Shown here: positions 27,348 to 35,563 of the stretch, piece after piece | How positions within the stretch are numbered: the stretch's first letter is position 1 | Layout: every line of letters starts with the position of its first letter | From: Janthinobacterium sp. GW456P | GTDB lineage: Bacteria; Pseudomonadota; Gammaproteobacteria; Burkholderiales; Burkholderiaceae_D | Assembly (NCBI RefSeq): GCF_002127655.1 | Contig: NZ_NEHB01000010.1 | Coordinates: forward strand, 221,327 to 273,903 | Reading direction: 5' to 3' | DNA: 52,577 nt | Translations under genes and position numbers: made by a program | Notes under the pieces: generated by a model | What the model was told of the DNA's origin: nothing | Database searches by the model: none | Seen by the model: only the letters and a program-made list of their open reading frames with translations

Positions 27348-28043
27348 TGGCGGCCCGGGCTGCTTCTTGCGCCCCGGCAAGCGCTCGAACAGTTTGCTGG
27401 CGGCGCGCGCATTCGCCTTGAATGTGTAGTCGAACATGGCGAACTGCTCCTGCACGGCTTCCTGCAGCATGCTGCTGGGGTTCGGCGGCAACAGTTTCAA
27501 ATATGCGTCGGCTTCGCCATAGTCGCGCTGGATTTCCATGCCCGCCTTCTTAGCAATATGCATCATCGTCTTGTTGGACGACAAACAATGCATGTACAGG
27601 GTATCGACATCGTTGTTGCGGCAGTGAATCGCCGCCCGCTCGAACAGTTTCGAACCGACGCCCATGCCGCGCATCGATTTCGACACGGACACGCCGAACT
27701 CGGCCACCTGCTCCTTGTCCGTCACCACACTTTTCGCCGGCGACTGGTCCTTCGGCGCAAACGCCAGGTGGCCCACGCCCACCAGTTTGAACAAGCTGTT
27801 GTAGACGCCGTAAATCATATCGCGCGAGAAATCCATCTTCTGCACGTACTGCGCGACGAGTTCATCGGGCAAGGCGCTGCCGAAGCGCAGCAGGCGGTCG
27901 CTTTTCTCGAGCGACAAGAAATGCTTCATCATGCGGCGCCGGTCGCGCTCGTGCAACTGCTTGACGAGCACGGTCGGACGCCCGCCGCCGCTACGGCTGA
28001 GCCAGCGGCGAAACGGGTTTTGAAACAGCTTGGGTAAGGTCAC
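27339..28043 (-). CDS. GNAT-family N-acetyltransferase
   Basis: 234 residues. The acetyl-CoA-binding motif A region is EFGVSVSKSMRGMGVGSKLFERA (about 115-137, R/Q-x-x-G-x-G/A type), followed by LYMHCLSSNKTMMHIAKKAGM, typical of motif B. The N-terminal region with LSLEKSDRLLRFG is shared by a group of GNAT proteins of unknown substrate. The start is GTG at 28043, supported by AGGAG five bases upstream and the lack of a better ATG. Its stop overlaps the convergent Lrp gene. Substrate unknown. Confidence 0.85.
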   Translation of the reverse strand: MTLPKLFQNPFRRWLSRSGGGRPTVLVKQLHERDRRRMMKHFLSLEKSDRLLRFGSALPDELVAQYVQKMDFSRDMIYGVYNSLFKLVGVGHLAFAPKDQSPAKSVVTDKEQVAEFGVSVSKSMRGMGVGSKLFERAAIHCRNNDVDTLYMHCLSSNKTMMHIAKKAGMEIQRDYGEADAYLKLLPPNPSSMLQEAVQEQFAMFDYTFKANARAASKLFERLPGRKKQPGPPSQ

Positions 28044-28128
28044 GTCGACTCCTGGAAGCGGTGCTGCGGCACGTCAGGCCGATATTGTGCAGTGCAGCAT
28101 CCACCGTATTGTAGCGTATTACCGCCAT

Positions 28129-29226
28129 TCAAGCCTGGACCAGGAAGGCCGCCACGGCCGCCACCCGCGCCGCATGGATGACTTCGGGAATGCGTTTCGG
28201 CTCCGTACAGCCTTGCGCCAGCGCCCCCGCATTCACGCCGCGCGCCGCATCGAGGCCACCCTGCAGCCGCGCCGCCTGGGGAAAGTCGCCGGAGACCAGA
28301 GCGTCGCACGCCACGGCTTGCAGCATCTGCACGAAGCGCTGCGGCTTGCGCCAGCCGTCGCAGCGTTCGCACAGACTGACGATGGCCTCGGCGCCCAAGT
28401 CCAGCGCGCCGTTGATATGGTCCAGTTCGCGCGCCGCCATGACGGCCAGCTCACGGCACTCGTTGGGCACGCGCAGGCGCTCGCTCAGCTGCTCGATGGC
28501 CTCCTTGCTCATATGCAGCGTCAAGGCGGCAAAACGCACGGACAAGTCATGACCTTGTGCGGCGGCATGGTCGACGACTTGCAGCAGGCGCTCGCTCAGC
28601 GCGATTTCCCCCATGATGCGTTGCAGGGCGCCGCACTGGTGCAGCACCGTCAGCATGCGCGAGGGATGGCTTTCCATCAGTCCCTTGGCCACTTCCTGCC
28701 ACACGCGCTCGGCCACCAGGGCGTCGACTTCGCCATCGGCCACCATCTGGCGCATCAGGGCCAGGGTGGCCGGCGCGACGGTAAAAGTGTCGAAGCGGGC
28801 GGCAAAGCGGGCCAGGCGCAAAATGCGCACGGGGTCTTCGCCAAAGGCGTCGGAGACGTGGCGGAAGATTTTGTTGCGAATATCCTCAACGCCGCCGAAC
28901 GGGTCGGTCAACGTCCCGTCCTCGGCCTGGGCGATGGCATTGATGGTGAGATCGCGCCGCACCAGGTCGTCTTCCAGGGTGACGTCGGGCGCCGTGTGGA
29001 AGACAAAGCCCCGGTAGCCGGGGGCCGTCTTGCGTTCCGTGCGGGCCAGCGCATATTCTTCCTGCGTCTGCGGGTGCAGGAAGACGGGGAAATCCTTGCC
29101 GACGGGGCGGAAGCCCTGGCGCAGCATGTCTTCGGGCGTGGCGCCCACGACGACGTGGTCGTGGTCTTTCACGGGCAAGCCCAGCAGTTGGTCGCGCACC
29201 GCGCCACCGACCGTGTATATCTTCAT
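28129..29226 (-). CDS. cca: CCA tRNA nucleotidyltransferase with eroded HD domain
   Basis: 365 residues, class II CCA-adding enzyme. The nucleotidyltransferase core is intact: GGAVRD at 7-12, the metal-binding D21 and D23 in VKDHDHVVVG, ALARTERKT, and VRRDLTINAIA. It adds or repairs the 3' CCA of tRNAs. The E. coli-type enzyme is about 410 residues and carries an HD phosphohydrolase domain with a His-Asp pair and downstream HxxHE. Here the equivalent stretch (about 229-245) reads SVRFAALTLHMSKEAIEQL: the HD pair and roughly 30 following residues are missing, while flanking sequence (ERLRVPNECRELAV) is conserved. Phosphatase and 2',3'-cyclic phosphodiesterase activities are therefore probably lost. 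The downstream GNAT gene is 85 bases away. Confidence 0.9.
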   Translation of the reverse strand: MKIYTVGGAVRDQLLGLPVKDHDHVVVGATPEDMLRQGFRPVGKDFPVFLHPQTQEEYALARTERKTAPGYRGFVFHTAPDVTLEDDLVRRDLTINAIAQAEDGTLTDPFGGVEDIRNKIFRHVSDAFGEDPVRILRLARFAARFDTFTVAPATLALMRQMVADGEVDALVAERVWQEVAKGLMESHPSRMLTVLHQCGALQRIMGEIALSERLLQVVDHAAAQGHDLSVRFAALTLHMSKEAIEQLSERLRVPNECRELAVMAARELDHINGALDLGAEAIVSLCERCDGWRKPQRFVQMLQAVACDALVSGDFPQAARLQGGLDAARGVNAGALAQGCTEPKRIPEVIHAARVAAVAAFLVQA

Positions 29227-29238
29227 AACACTCTTTTC

Positions 29239-29955
29239 TTAATCAGGCAGTTCCGCGTCGTGCTTGGGCGCCGTTTCCGTTTCCGCCAGCGCTTCCGCGA
29301 TCCAGCGCGCGACGGCCGGGTGCGCCTGCACGCGCTCGCAATACGCGTTCAGTGCCGGCGCCAGCGACACGCCATACGTGCGGAAACGCATGACGACGGG
29401 GGCAAAGTACGCATCGGCGATGGAAAACTCGCCAAACAGGAACTGGTGATGGCCGAAGCGCGACAGGCACTCTTCCCAGATTTCGCTGATGCGGCCAATG
29501 TCGGCCTGCGCGGCAGCCGTGCGACCCCGTCCCGGCAACTTCGCCTTGATATTCATCGACATGTCCGTGCGCAAGCCGGTGAAACCGGAATGCATTTCCG
29601 CGCAGACACAACGCGCCATGGCGCGCGCAGCCACGTCTTGCGGCCACATGTGTTTGTCAGGAAACTGCTCGGCCAGATATTCGCAAATGGCCAGGCTGTC
29701 CCAGATCGTGATCTCGCCCGCCAGCAGCACGGGCACCCGGCCGCAAGCCGAATATTCGGCGATTTTGGTGGCCGTGTCGCTCTGGTCGAGCAGCACGCGC
29801 ACTTCGTGGAACGGAATACCGAAGGCCGTCATGGCCACCCACGGCCGCATCGACCACGACGAGTAATTCTTGTTGCCGATGATCAGAGTCAGTCCCGGCT
29901 CGCGGGCGGCGGCCAGGGTTTGCGTCAGGCTGGGGTCAAGGATGGTCGTTTGCAT
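29239..29955 (-). CDS. Glutathione S-transferase family protein
   Basis: 238 residues. An N-terminal thioredoxin-like domain (about 20-100, NKNYSSWSMRPWVAM, GRVPVLLAGEITIWDSLAICEYL) contains the cis-Pro in VPVL and the ES/DS glutathione-binding motif (DSLAI). A helical C-terminal domain includes FGEFSIADAYFAPVV with the N-capping motif. A Ser in SSWS may be the catalytic hydroxyl. There is an extra N-terminal tail of 20 residues. The stop is 12 bases before the cca start, so the two genes are probably co-transcribed, although their functions are unrelated. Substrate not predictable. Confidence 0.88.
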   Translation of the reverse strand: MQTTILDPSLTQTLAAAREPGLTLIIGNKNYSSWSMRPWVAMTAFGIPFHEVRVLLDQSDTATKIAEYSACGRVPVLLAGEITIWDSLAICEYLAEQFPDKHMWPQDVAARAMARCVCAEMHSGFTGLRTDMSMNIKAKLPGRGRTAAAQADIGRISEIWEECLSRFGHHQFLFGEFSIADAYFAPVVMRFRTYGVSLAPALNAYCERVQAHPAVARWIAEALAETETAPKHDAELPD

Positions 29956-29977
29956 AATCAGCTAATCCAGGTAAGGT

Positions 29978-31957
29978 TCAAGGCAAATCGGCCGCGACGG
30001 CGCTGTTTTTCGGTCCCACGGTGCCCAGGCGCGCTTTCAGCGACTGCGGGCTTTTTTCGAACAGGGCCGCGTAATACGTGGCGTTGGCCATCACGTTTTT
30101 CACGTAGCCGCGCGTTTCCGTGTACGGGATCGTTTCGGCGAAGACGGCGCCTTCCAGCGGCCGCGTCATCGTGGCGCGCCAGATGCGCAAGCGCCCCGGG
30201 CCCGCGTTGTAGGCGGCGCTGGCCAGCACTTGCGAACCGTCCAGGCCGCCGAGCACCATGTTCAGGTAGTTCGTGCCCAGCAAGACGTTCGTGCGCACAT
30301 CGCTCAAGGTTTCCGTGACGAAATCGGTCAGGCCGATCTTCTTGGCGACATAACGTGCCGTCGATGGCATAACCTGCATCAAACCGGACGCGCCCACGTG
30401 CGACTGCGCATCCATGATGAAGCGCGATTCCTGGCGGATCAAGCCATACACCCAGGCTTTATCGAGGCCCAGGGTTTGCGTGGCAGGGTGCATGACGTCG
30501 TCGTGCGGCGTCGGATAGCGCTGCGTATAGTCCACTTCCAGGCGCGTGCGGTCCGAGGTGTTGACCATGCGGTCGAGCACATTGTTCTGGCGCGCAAACT
30601 CCGCGGCGGCAAGATGTTGCCTGTCCGTCATCGAACGCAATTCCCAGTTCCACTCGCGCGTGCCTTCGAAGCGCAGGCGCATATTGAAAAATTTCAGCGC
30701 CCGCTGCAAGCCCGGATTGGCGGCCATGGCGGCGATTTCCGCCGGGCTGACCGGCTGGCCCGGCGGCGGCAAGACCAGGTGGTTGCCCAGCTCTTCGTTC
30801 GCCAGCAAGCCATAGAAATTCGATTGATCGCTGATCGTGCGGTACAGGGCGTCGGCCTGCGCATTCGGGCGGCCCGGCGTTTCCGCCTGTTGCGCGCGTG
30901 CCAGCCAGTAGACCCAGGTCGGGTCCGTGCGCAGGGACGCGGGCATGGCCTGGATCGCCGCCTTCACCTGGGGCCAGTTGCCTTCACGCAAGGCGATACG
31001 CGCCTTCCATTGCATCTGCTCCTGGGTCAAGGGCGCGCCAGTGGTCTTTTGCCAATAATCGAACGCTTCCGGCGCCAGCGAATACGATGCCTGCAAGGCC
31101 AGGCTGGCCCAGCCGATGGCTTGCTCCTGCGGCGTCAGCTGCGCACTCGCCTTTTGCAGCGCCACCACGCCCAGTTTCAAGGTGCTTTTCGCCATGCGGC
31201 CGACGGCTACCAGGTACATCTCGTGGTCGGCGCGACTTAGACCGGGGCCCTTGGCCAGCACCAGCGCGGGCAAATCGATCGCTTGCGCCATCTTCGCGTC
31301 GGACGCGCCCAGCAGCAGCGCGATGCGGCGCGCCGGTCCCGTGGCGTTGGTCTGGCCCGCCAGGCGGATCTGCGCCCACAGCTCGTTCGTGTCGAACTGG
31401 CCGTTTTGCGCCAATACAGCGATCAGGCTGCCGCACGCTTCGCCATAGCCAGGCGGCGAGACGAGCAGCTTGCGCGCCTCGGGCGCCACGTTCTGCCCCT
31501 TGGCGGCGCGCGACATCAGCGCATAGCACTTGAGCTGGGTGTCATCGTCGAGGGCGAATTGCGGGTATTGTTCATCGAACACGACCCAGTCGCGCTTGCG
31601 GCCCAGTTCCAGCAGCCAGTCGTTGCGGAAACGGTCGGCGATGGCGCTGCCCTTGTAGCGGTTCAGGTAATCGCGAAATTGCGCCTCGGTCAGCAGTTTG
31701 ACGCGCGGTTTCAGCCGATAATAGTCAACATACGATGGAATCTGGTAATTCGTCAGGCGCCCCGCATAGAAGTCGGCTTTTTCGACGTCATCCTTGCGCG
31801 CGGCGTCGCGCAGCAGCAGGAAGGCATCGTCCTCGCTGCGCGTGTCGGGAGCGGCTGGGGATACGGTGGTCGATACCTGGGCCAGGGCGGCCAGGGGAGA
31901 CAAGGCCGATGCAACACACAGCATCGTGCCGGCAATCCATTTCAGTGGGGAAATCAA
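29978..31957 (-). CDS. slt: Soluble lytic murein transglycosylase (Slt70-like)
   Basis: 659 residues with a signal peptide ending SALSPLAALAQ. A long alpha-superhelical region of about 450 residues leads to a C-terminal SLT lysozyme-like domain: catalytic Glu in IRQESRFIMDAQSHVGASG, then GLMQVMPSTARYVAKK and YNAGPGR. It cleaves peptidoglycan glycan strands to 1,6-anhydro products in the periplasm. No ATG or GTG lies upstream; the start used is TTG at 31957, with GAGAG seven bases ahead, because it gives the positive residue needed in the signal peptide. The divergent spacer to the cyclo-ligase gene is only 32 bases. Confidence 0.92.
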   Translation of the reverse strand: MISPLKWIAGTMLCVASALSPLAALAQVSTTVSPAAPDTRSEDDAFLLLRDAARKDDVEKADFYAGRLTNYQIPSYVDYYRLKPRVKLLTEAQFRDYLNRYKGSAIADRFRNDWLLELGRKRDWVVFDEQYPQFALDDDTQLKCYALMSRAAKGQNVAPEARKLLVSPPGYGEACGSLIAVLAQNGQFDTNELWAQIRLAGQTNATGPARRIALLLGASDAKMAQAIDLPALVLAKGPGLSRADHEMYLVAVGRMAKSTLKLGVVALQKASAQLTPQEQAIGWASLALQASYSLAPEAFDYWQKTTGAPLTQEQMQWKARIALREGNWPQVKAAIQAMPASLRTDPTWVYWLARAQQAETPGRPNAQADALYRTISDQSNFYGLLANEELGNHLVLPPPGQPVSPAEIAAMAANPGLQRALKFFNMRLRFEGTREWNWELRSMTDRQHLAAAEFARQNNVLDRMVNTSDRTRLEVDYTQRYPTPHDDVMHPATQTLGLDKAWVYGLIRQESRFIMDAQSHVGASGLMQVMPSTARYVAKKIGLTDFVTETLSDVRTNVLLGTNYLNMVLGGLDGSQVLASAAYNAGPGRLRIWRATMTRPLEGAVFAETIPYTETRGYVKNVMANATYYAALFEKSPQSLKARLGTVGPKNSAVAADLP

Positions 31958-31989
31958 TGTACGACTCTCAATCTTAACTTGATGGTGAT

Positions 31990-32589
31990 ATGAATAGCGA
32001 CCCTAGAATAACATGCGATCCGGCTACACGGCCACCCATTGCGCCACAGGAAAAAGCCGGCTTGCGCAAAGCCTTGCTGGCGGCCAGACGCGCCCTGCCC
32101 GCCGCGACGCGCGCCGGGTGGGATGCGGCCATCGCGCAGCGCCTGCTGGACTGGTGCGCGCAAGAAAATGTCAAGGAACTGGGCGTGTACTGGCCCCTGC
32201 ACGGCGAGCCGGACCTGCACGGCGCATATGTGCAGCTGGCCGCGCGCGGCGTGGCGCTCAGTCTGCCCGTGGTGCTGGAAAAGCACGCGCCGCTGGCATT
32301 TTCCGACTGGACGCCGGGCGAGCCCATGGTCAAGGATGGCATGGGTGTGGCCGTGCCGGCGGCACTGCGCCTGCGCCCGGCGCCCGCCACCCTGCTCGTG
32401 CCCTGCCTGGGTTTTAGCCAGGAACGCTTTCGCCTCGGCTATGGCGGCGGCTATTACGACCGCACCCTGGCGGCCACGCCCCGTCCGCGCACCCTCGGTA
32501 TCGCCTATGCCTGCCTGGCGGCCAGCTTTCCCAACGGCGAATACGACATCGCCCTCGATCACATCGTGACCGAGGGCGATCTGCTCTGA
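31990..32589 (+). CDS. 5-Formyltetrahydrofolate cyclo-ligase
   Basis: 199 residues. The family motifs are present: QEKAGLRKALLAARRAL at the N-terminus, LVPCLGFS, and the ATP/substrate loop RLGYGGGYYDRTL. The enzyme converts 5-formyl-THF to 5,10-methenyl-THF, recycling a storage or inhibitory folate. It is convergent with metF (16 bases between stops), another one-carbon gene. In many proteobacteria 6S RNA precedes this gene, but the 32-base spacer here leaves no room for it. Confidence 0.95.
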   Translation: MNSDPRITCDPATRPPIAPQEKAGLRKALLAARRALPAATRAGWDAAIAQRLLDWCAQENVKELGVYWPLHGEPDLHGAYVQLAARGVALSLPVVLEKHAPLAFSDWTPGEPMVKDGMGVAVPAALRLRPAPATLLVPCLGFSQERFRLGYGGGYYDRTLAATPRPRTLGIAYACLAASFPNGEYDIALDHIVTEGDLL

Positions 32590-32605
32590 AAAGCATCAGA
32601 ACGGT

Positions 32606-33436
32606 TTATTTCACCAAGCGCTGCCACAGTGCCGTCGTGGGCGCCGCCTGGTTCATGCTATAGAAATGCAAGCCTGGCGCGCCGCCTTCCAGCAGGCGTT
32701 CGCACAAGCCCGTCACCACGTCCAGGCCAAAGGCCTTGATGGACGCGCTGTCGTCGCCGAAGCTGGCCAGTTTCAGACGCACCCAGCGTGGAATTTCCGC
32801 GCCGCACATGTCCGAAAAGCGCATCAGCTGCGTGTAGTTCGTGATCGGCATGATGCCGGCCACGATAGGCACATTGATGCCCATCTTCTGCGTCTGCTCG
32901 ACAAACTGGAAATACGCGTCGGCATTGTAGAAGTACTGGGTGATGGCGGCATTGGCGCCAGCCTGCACCTTGCGCGCGAACGCGTTCAGGTCATCCTGCG
33001 GCGAACGGGCTTGCGGGTGCACTTCCGGATAGGCGGCCACTTCGATATGGAAATGGTCGCCCGTTTCGGCGCGGATGAATTCCACCAGCTCGTTGGCGTA
33101 ACGGAACTCGCCCGAGGCGCCATAGCCGCTCGGCAAGTCGCCGCGCAAGGCCACGATACGGCGCACGCCGGCCGCCTTGAAGTCGGCCAGCACGGCGCGG
33201 ATCGATTCGCGCGAACCGCCGACGCAAGACAGATGCGGTGCGGCCTGTTCGCCGGCCGCCAGGATTTCGCGCACGGTGTCCAAGGTGCCCTGCTGCGTGG
33301 TGCCGCCGGCGCCGAAGGTCACCGAGAAATACTTGGGATGCAGCTCGGACAACTTGACACGCGTGGCACGCAGCTTTTCCGCCCCTTCCAGGGTTTTCGG
33401 CGGGAAAAACTCAATACTGAAATTATGCTTTTCCAT
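32606..33436 (-). CDS. metF: 5,10-Methylenetetrahydrofolate reductase
   Basis: 276 residues from the ATG at 33436; an in-frame ATG two codons earlier (33442) is possible but leaves only two bases to the GAG ribosome-binding site. Diagnostic segments are FSIEFFPPKT at the N-terminus, VTFGAGGTTQQGTLD, the FAD-binding RRIVALRGDLPSGYG, and ITQYFYNAD. The enzyme reduces methylene-THF to 5-methyl-THF, the methyl donor for methionine synthesis. The start overlaps the upstream PF04020 gene by 14 bases, so translation is coupled. It is probably within the riboswitch-controlled ahcY transcription unit. Confidence 0.95.
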   Translation of the reverse strand: MEKHNFSIEFFPPKTLEGAEKLRATRVKLSELHPKYFSVTFGAGGTTQQGTLDTVREILAAGEQAAPHLSCVGGSRESIRAVLADFKAAGVRRIVALRGDLPSGYGASGEFRYANELVEFIRAETGDHFHIEVAAYPEVHPQARSPQDDLNAFARKVQAGANAAITQYFYNADAYFQFVEQTQKMGINVPIVAGIMPITNYTQLMRFSDMCGAEIPRWVRLKLASFGDDSASIKAFGLDVVTGLCERLLEGGAPGLHFYSMNQAAPTTALWQRLVK

Positions 33437-33779
33437 CGTCATTACTCAAAAGTAAGGTCGACAAGGCCCAGGAAATGATGCTGTACAGAATGGCACCACC
33501 GACGGCAGACCAGAAACTGGCGACATGGAAACCATCGATCACCTGCGCCACCAGCCAGAACAGGAAGCCATTGATGATCAAAATGAACAGGCCCAGCGAC
33601 AAAAACGTCACGGGCAGGGTCAGCAGGATCAACAAAGGACGGATCAGCGCATTAACCAGCCCCAGCACGGCAGCGGCCAGCAGCGCGGTCCAGCCGCTGC
33701 TCATCGTCACCGAGTGCATCAAATACGGGACGGCAAACAGGGCTGCCGCATTGATAAACCAAATCAGTAGCAAGCGCAT
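33423..33779 (-). CDS. PF04020-family (YvlD/phage-holin-4_2-like) membrane protein
   Basis: 118 residues, four hydrophobic helices: LLLIWFINAAALFAVPYL, WTALLAAAVLGLVNALI, LTLPVTFLSLGLFILIING, and FWSAVGGAILYSIISWAL. The central GLVNALIRPLLILLTLPV is the family signature. The label 'phage holin' is historical; no lysis genes are nearby. Function unknown. It sits between ahcY and metF and its 3' end overlaps metF, so it is expressed with the methyl cycle. Whether it has a role there is not known. Confidence 0.88.
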   Translation of the reverse strand: MRLLLIWFINAAALFAVPYLMHSVTMSSGWTALLAAAVLGLVNALIRPLLILLTLPVTFLSLGLFILIINGFLFWLVAQVIDGFHVASFWSAVGGAILYSIISWALSTLLLSNDDGKA

Positions 33780-33852
33780 TTCTCTAGCCTGTCAAAAAAG
33801 ATATTAAGACAGCACAGTAACGGCTGTCTCTAACGATACACCGATCAGTCTT

Positions 33853-33915
33853 GTTGCCTCAGGAACCGTAGCGAGCGGATGCGCGGCGCGCCGCGCAGTA
33901 GGTTCATGAGGCAAC
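33853..33915 (-). ncRNA. Nested hairpin in the ahcY-PF04020 intercistronic region
   Basis: Five bases after the ahcY stop the transcript can form an outer stem, GTTGCCTCATGAACC with GGTTCCTGAGGCAAC (14 of 15 pairs), enclosing the 16-nt perfect palindrome GCGCGGCGCGCCGCGC. No T run follows, so it is not a standard intrinsic terminator. It could stabilise the ahcY message, act as a processing or attenuation site before metF, or be an unclassified structured RNA. Confidence 0.55.
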
Positions 33916-33919
33916 CATC

Positions 33920-35344
33920 TTAATAGCGGTAGTGCTCTGGCTTGTAGGGACCTTCCGTGCGCACGCCGATGTAGTCGGCTTGCTCTTGCGTCAGTTCCGT
34001 CAGCTGCGCATTCAACTTTTTGAGTTGCAGGCGGGCGACTTTTTCGTCCAGGTGTTTGGGCAGGGTGTACACGCCGACCGGGTAGTTGGCCGTGTTCGCG
34101 TACAGCTCGATCTGGGCGATCGTCTGGTTGGCAAACGACGAGCTCATCACATACGACGGGTGGCCAGTACCGCAGCCGAGGTTGACCAGACGGCCTTCGG
34201 CCAGCAGGATGATGCGGCGTCCCGACGGGAAGATGATGTGGTCGACTTGCGGCTTGATATTTTCCCACTCGTATTGCTTCAACGAAGCGACGTCGATTTC
34301 ATTGTCGAAGTGACCAATGTTGCAGACGATGGCCTGGTCTTTCATGCGCGTCAGGTGATCGTGCGTCAGGATGTGATAGTTGCCGGTGCAGGTAACAAAA
34401 ATGTCGCCGTGTTCGCAGGCGTAATCCATCGTCACCACGCGGTAGCCTTCCATCGCCGCCTGCAGTGCGCAGATCGGGTCGACTTCCGTCACCCACACTT
34501 GCGCCGACAGGGCGCGCATGGCTTGCGCCGAACCTTTGCCCACGTCACCGTAACCGGCGATGACGGCCACTTTACCGGCGATCATCACGTCGGTGGCGCG
34601 CTTGATGCCGTCGACCAAGGACTCGCGGCAGCCATACAGGTTGTCGAATTTCGATTTCGTGACGGAATCGTTGACGTTAATCGCAGGGAAAGCCAGCTTG
34701 CCTTCCTTGTGCATCTGGTACAAACGGTGCACGCCGGTCGTCGTTTCTTCCGTTACGCCCAGGATTTCCGGCAGGCGCTTCGAGTACCAGGTCGGATCGG
34801 CCAGCAAGTGCTTCTTGATCGAGTTGAACAGGCAGATTTCTTCGTCCGAACCGGGGTTGGCCAGCACCGACAGGTCGGTTTCCGCGCGCACGCCCAGGTG
34901 CAGCAGCAGGGTAGCGTCGCCGCCATCGTCGAGGATCATGTTCGAGTAGACAGCCTTGCCGTCCGCATCCGGCCATTCGAAGATGCGGTGCGTGTATTCC
35001 CAGTAATCATCCAGCGACTCGCCCTTGACGGCGAACACAGGCGTGCCGGCGGCGGCGATGGCGGCGGCGGCGTGGTCTTGCGTCGAGTAAATGTTGCACG
35101 ATGCCCAGCGCACTTGCGCGCCCAGTGCTTCCAGGGTCTGGATCAGCACGGCGGTCTGGATGGTCATGTGGATGGAACCGGTGATGCGCGCGCCCTTCAA
35201 AGGCTGCGCTGCCGCGAATTCTTCGCGGATGGCCATCAGGCCTGGCATTTCCGTTTCAGCAATCTTGATTTCTTTGTCGCCCCATGCGGCCAAGGTGATA
35301 TCGGCGATGGTGTAGTCGTGTTGCGATTTGAGTACGGCGTTCAT
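33920..35344 (-). CDS. ahcY: S-adenosylhomocysteine hydrolase
   Basis: 474 residues. Key segments are the NAD-binding [13 protein letters not shown], substrate-binding DDGGDATLL and [23 protein letters not shown], and the C-terminal YKPEHYRY. The enzyme is a tetrameric NAD-dependent hydrolase that converts SAH to adenosine and homocysteine, relieving methyltransferase inhibition. The ATG at 35344 is preceded by AAAGGAGG with five bases spacing; the in-frame GTG one codon earlier is not preferred. An SAH riboswitch precedes it, and PF04020 and metF follow. Confidence 0.97.
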   Translation of the reverse strand: MNAVLKSQHDYTIADITLAAWGDKEIKIAETEMPGLMAIREEFAAAQPLKGARITGSIHMTIQTAVLIQTLEALGAQVRWASCNIYSTQDHAAAAIAAAGTPVFAVKGESLDDYWEYTHRIFEWPDADGKAVYSNMILDDGGDATLLLHLGVRAETDLSVLANPGSDEEICLFNSIKKHLLADPTWYSKRLPEILGVTEETTTGVHRLYQMHKEGKLAFPAINVNDSVTKSKFDNLYGCRESLVDGIKRATDVMIAGKVAVIAGYGDVGKGSAQAMRALSAQVWVTEVDPICALQAAMEGYRVVTMDYACEHGDIFVTCTGNYHILTHDHLTRMKDQAIVCNIGHFDNEIDVASLKQYEWENIKPQVDHIIFPSGRRIILLAEGRLVNLGCGTGHPSYVMSSSFANQTIAQIELYANTANYPVGVYTLPKHLDEKVARLQLKKLNAQLTELTQEQADYIGVRTEGPYKPEHYRY

Positions 35345-35373
35345 CACGCCCTCCTTTCAGTTGTTGAAAAAGG

Positions 35374-35441
35374 TACGTGAGCGCGGTTGCAGGATATTCC
35401 GAGCCTGGCGAATTTCTTCGTCGCAACGCTCCTCGGACGGG
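35374..35441 (-). ncRNA. SAH riboswitch
   Basis: On the minus strand the leader reads CCGAGGAGCGTTGCGACG, then CCAGGCTCGG, then TGCAACCGCGCTCACG. The P1 stem CCGAG/CTCGG, the GAGCG/CGCTC pairing that makes the pseudoknot, and the GTTGC/GCAAC pairing are all present, which matches the published SAH riboswitch consensus found upstream of ahcY in beta- and gammaproteobacteria. It switches expression on when SAH accumulates. The 3' end lies about 30 bases before the ahcY ATG, so it is placed to influence translation or early termination. Confidence 0.93.
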
Positions 35442-35443
35442 GG

Positions 35444-35472
35444 ATTTTAACATTGTCAATGCCGGCACGCCA
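35444..35472 (-). promoter_or_regulatory. Probable ahcY promoter directly upstream of the riboswitch
   Basis: -10 TAAAAT at 35444-35449, 17-bp spacer, and a weak -35 TGGCGT at 35467-35472. The expected start point, near 35437, coincides with the first base of the riboswitch P1 region, which supports the assignment. A TTGACA at 35452-35457 is too close to the -10 to serve as its -35. Confidence 0.5.
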
Positions 35473-35507
35473 GCTTGTTCGCCATACATTGCCACACAAC
35501 AACACAT

Positions 35508-35545
35508 AAAAAAAGCGCCCGCAGCCATCAGGCTGGGGCGCTTTT
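35508..35545 (-). terminator. Intrinsic terminator of metK
   Basis: On the minus strand, GCGCCCCAGCC-TGAT-GGCTGCGGGCGC followed by seven T residues, beginning about 20 bases after the metK stop. It insulates metK from the separately regulated ahcY unit. The opposite strand has GCGCTTTTCTT and could terminate weakly too. Confidence 0.93.
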
Positions 35546-35563
35546 CTTGCATATCTGACTAGA

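Noticed and set aside
28030..30318. Long plus-strand frame spanning cca and the GST gene
   Set aside because: It crosses two well-supported minus-strand genes and their spacer, with no recognisable domain.
31958..31989. 6S RNA upstream of the cyclo-ligase gene
   Set aside because: A common position in proteobacteria, but the spacer is only 32 bases.
33423..33779. Prophage remnant, because of the holin-like family name
   Set aside because: No phage genes nearby, and the protein belongs to a chromosomal membrane family; the name is misleading.
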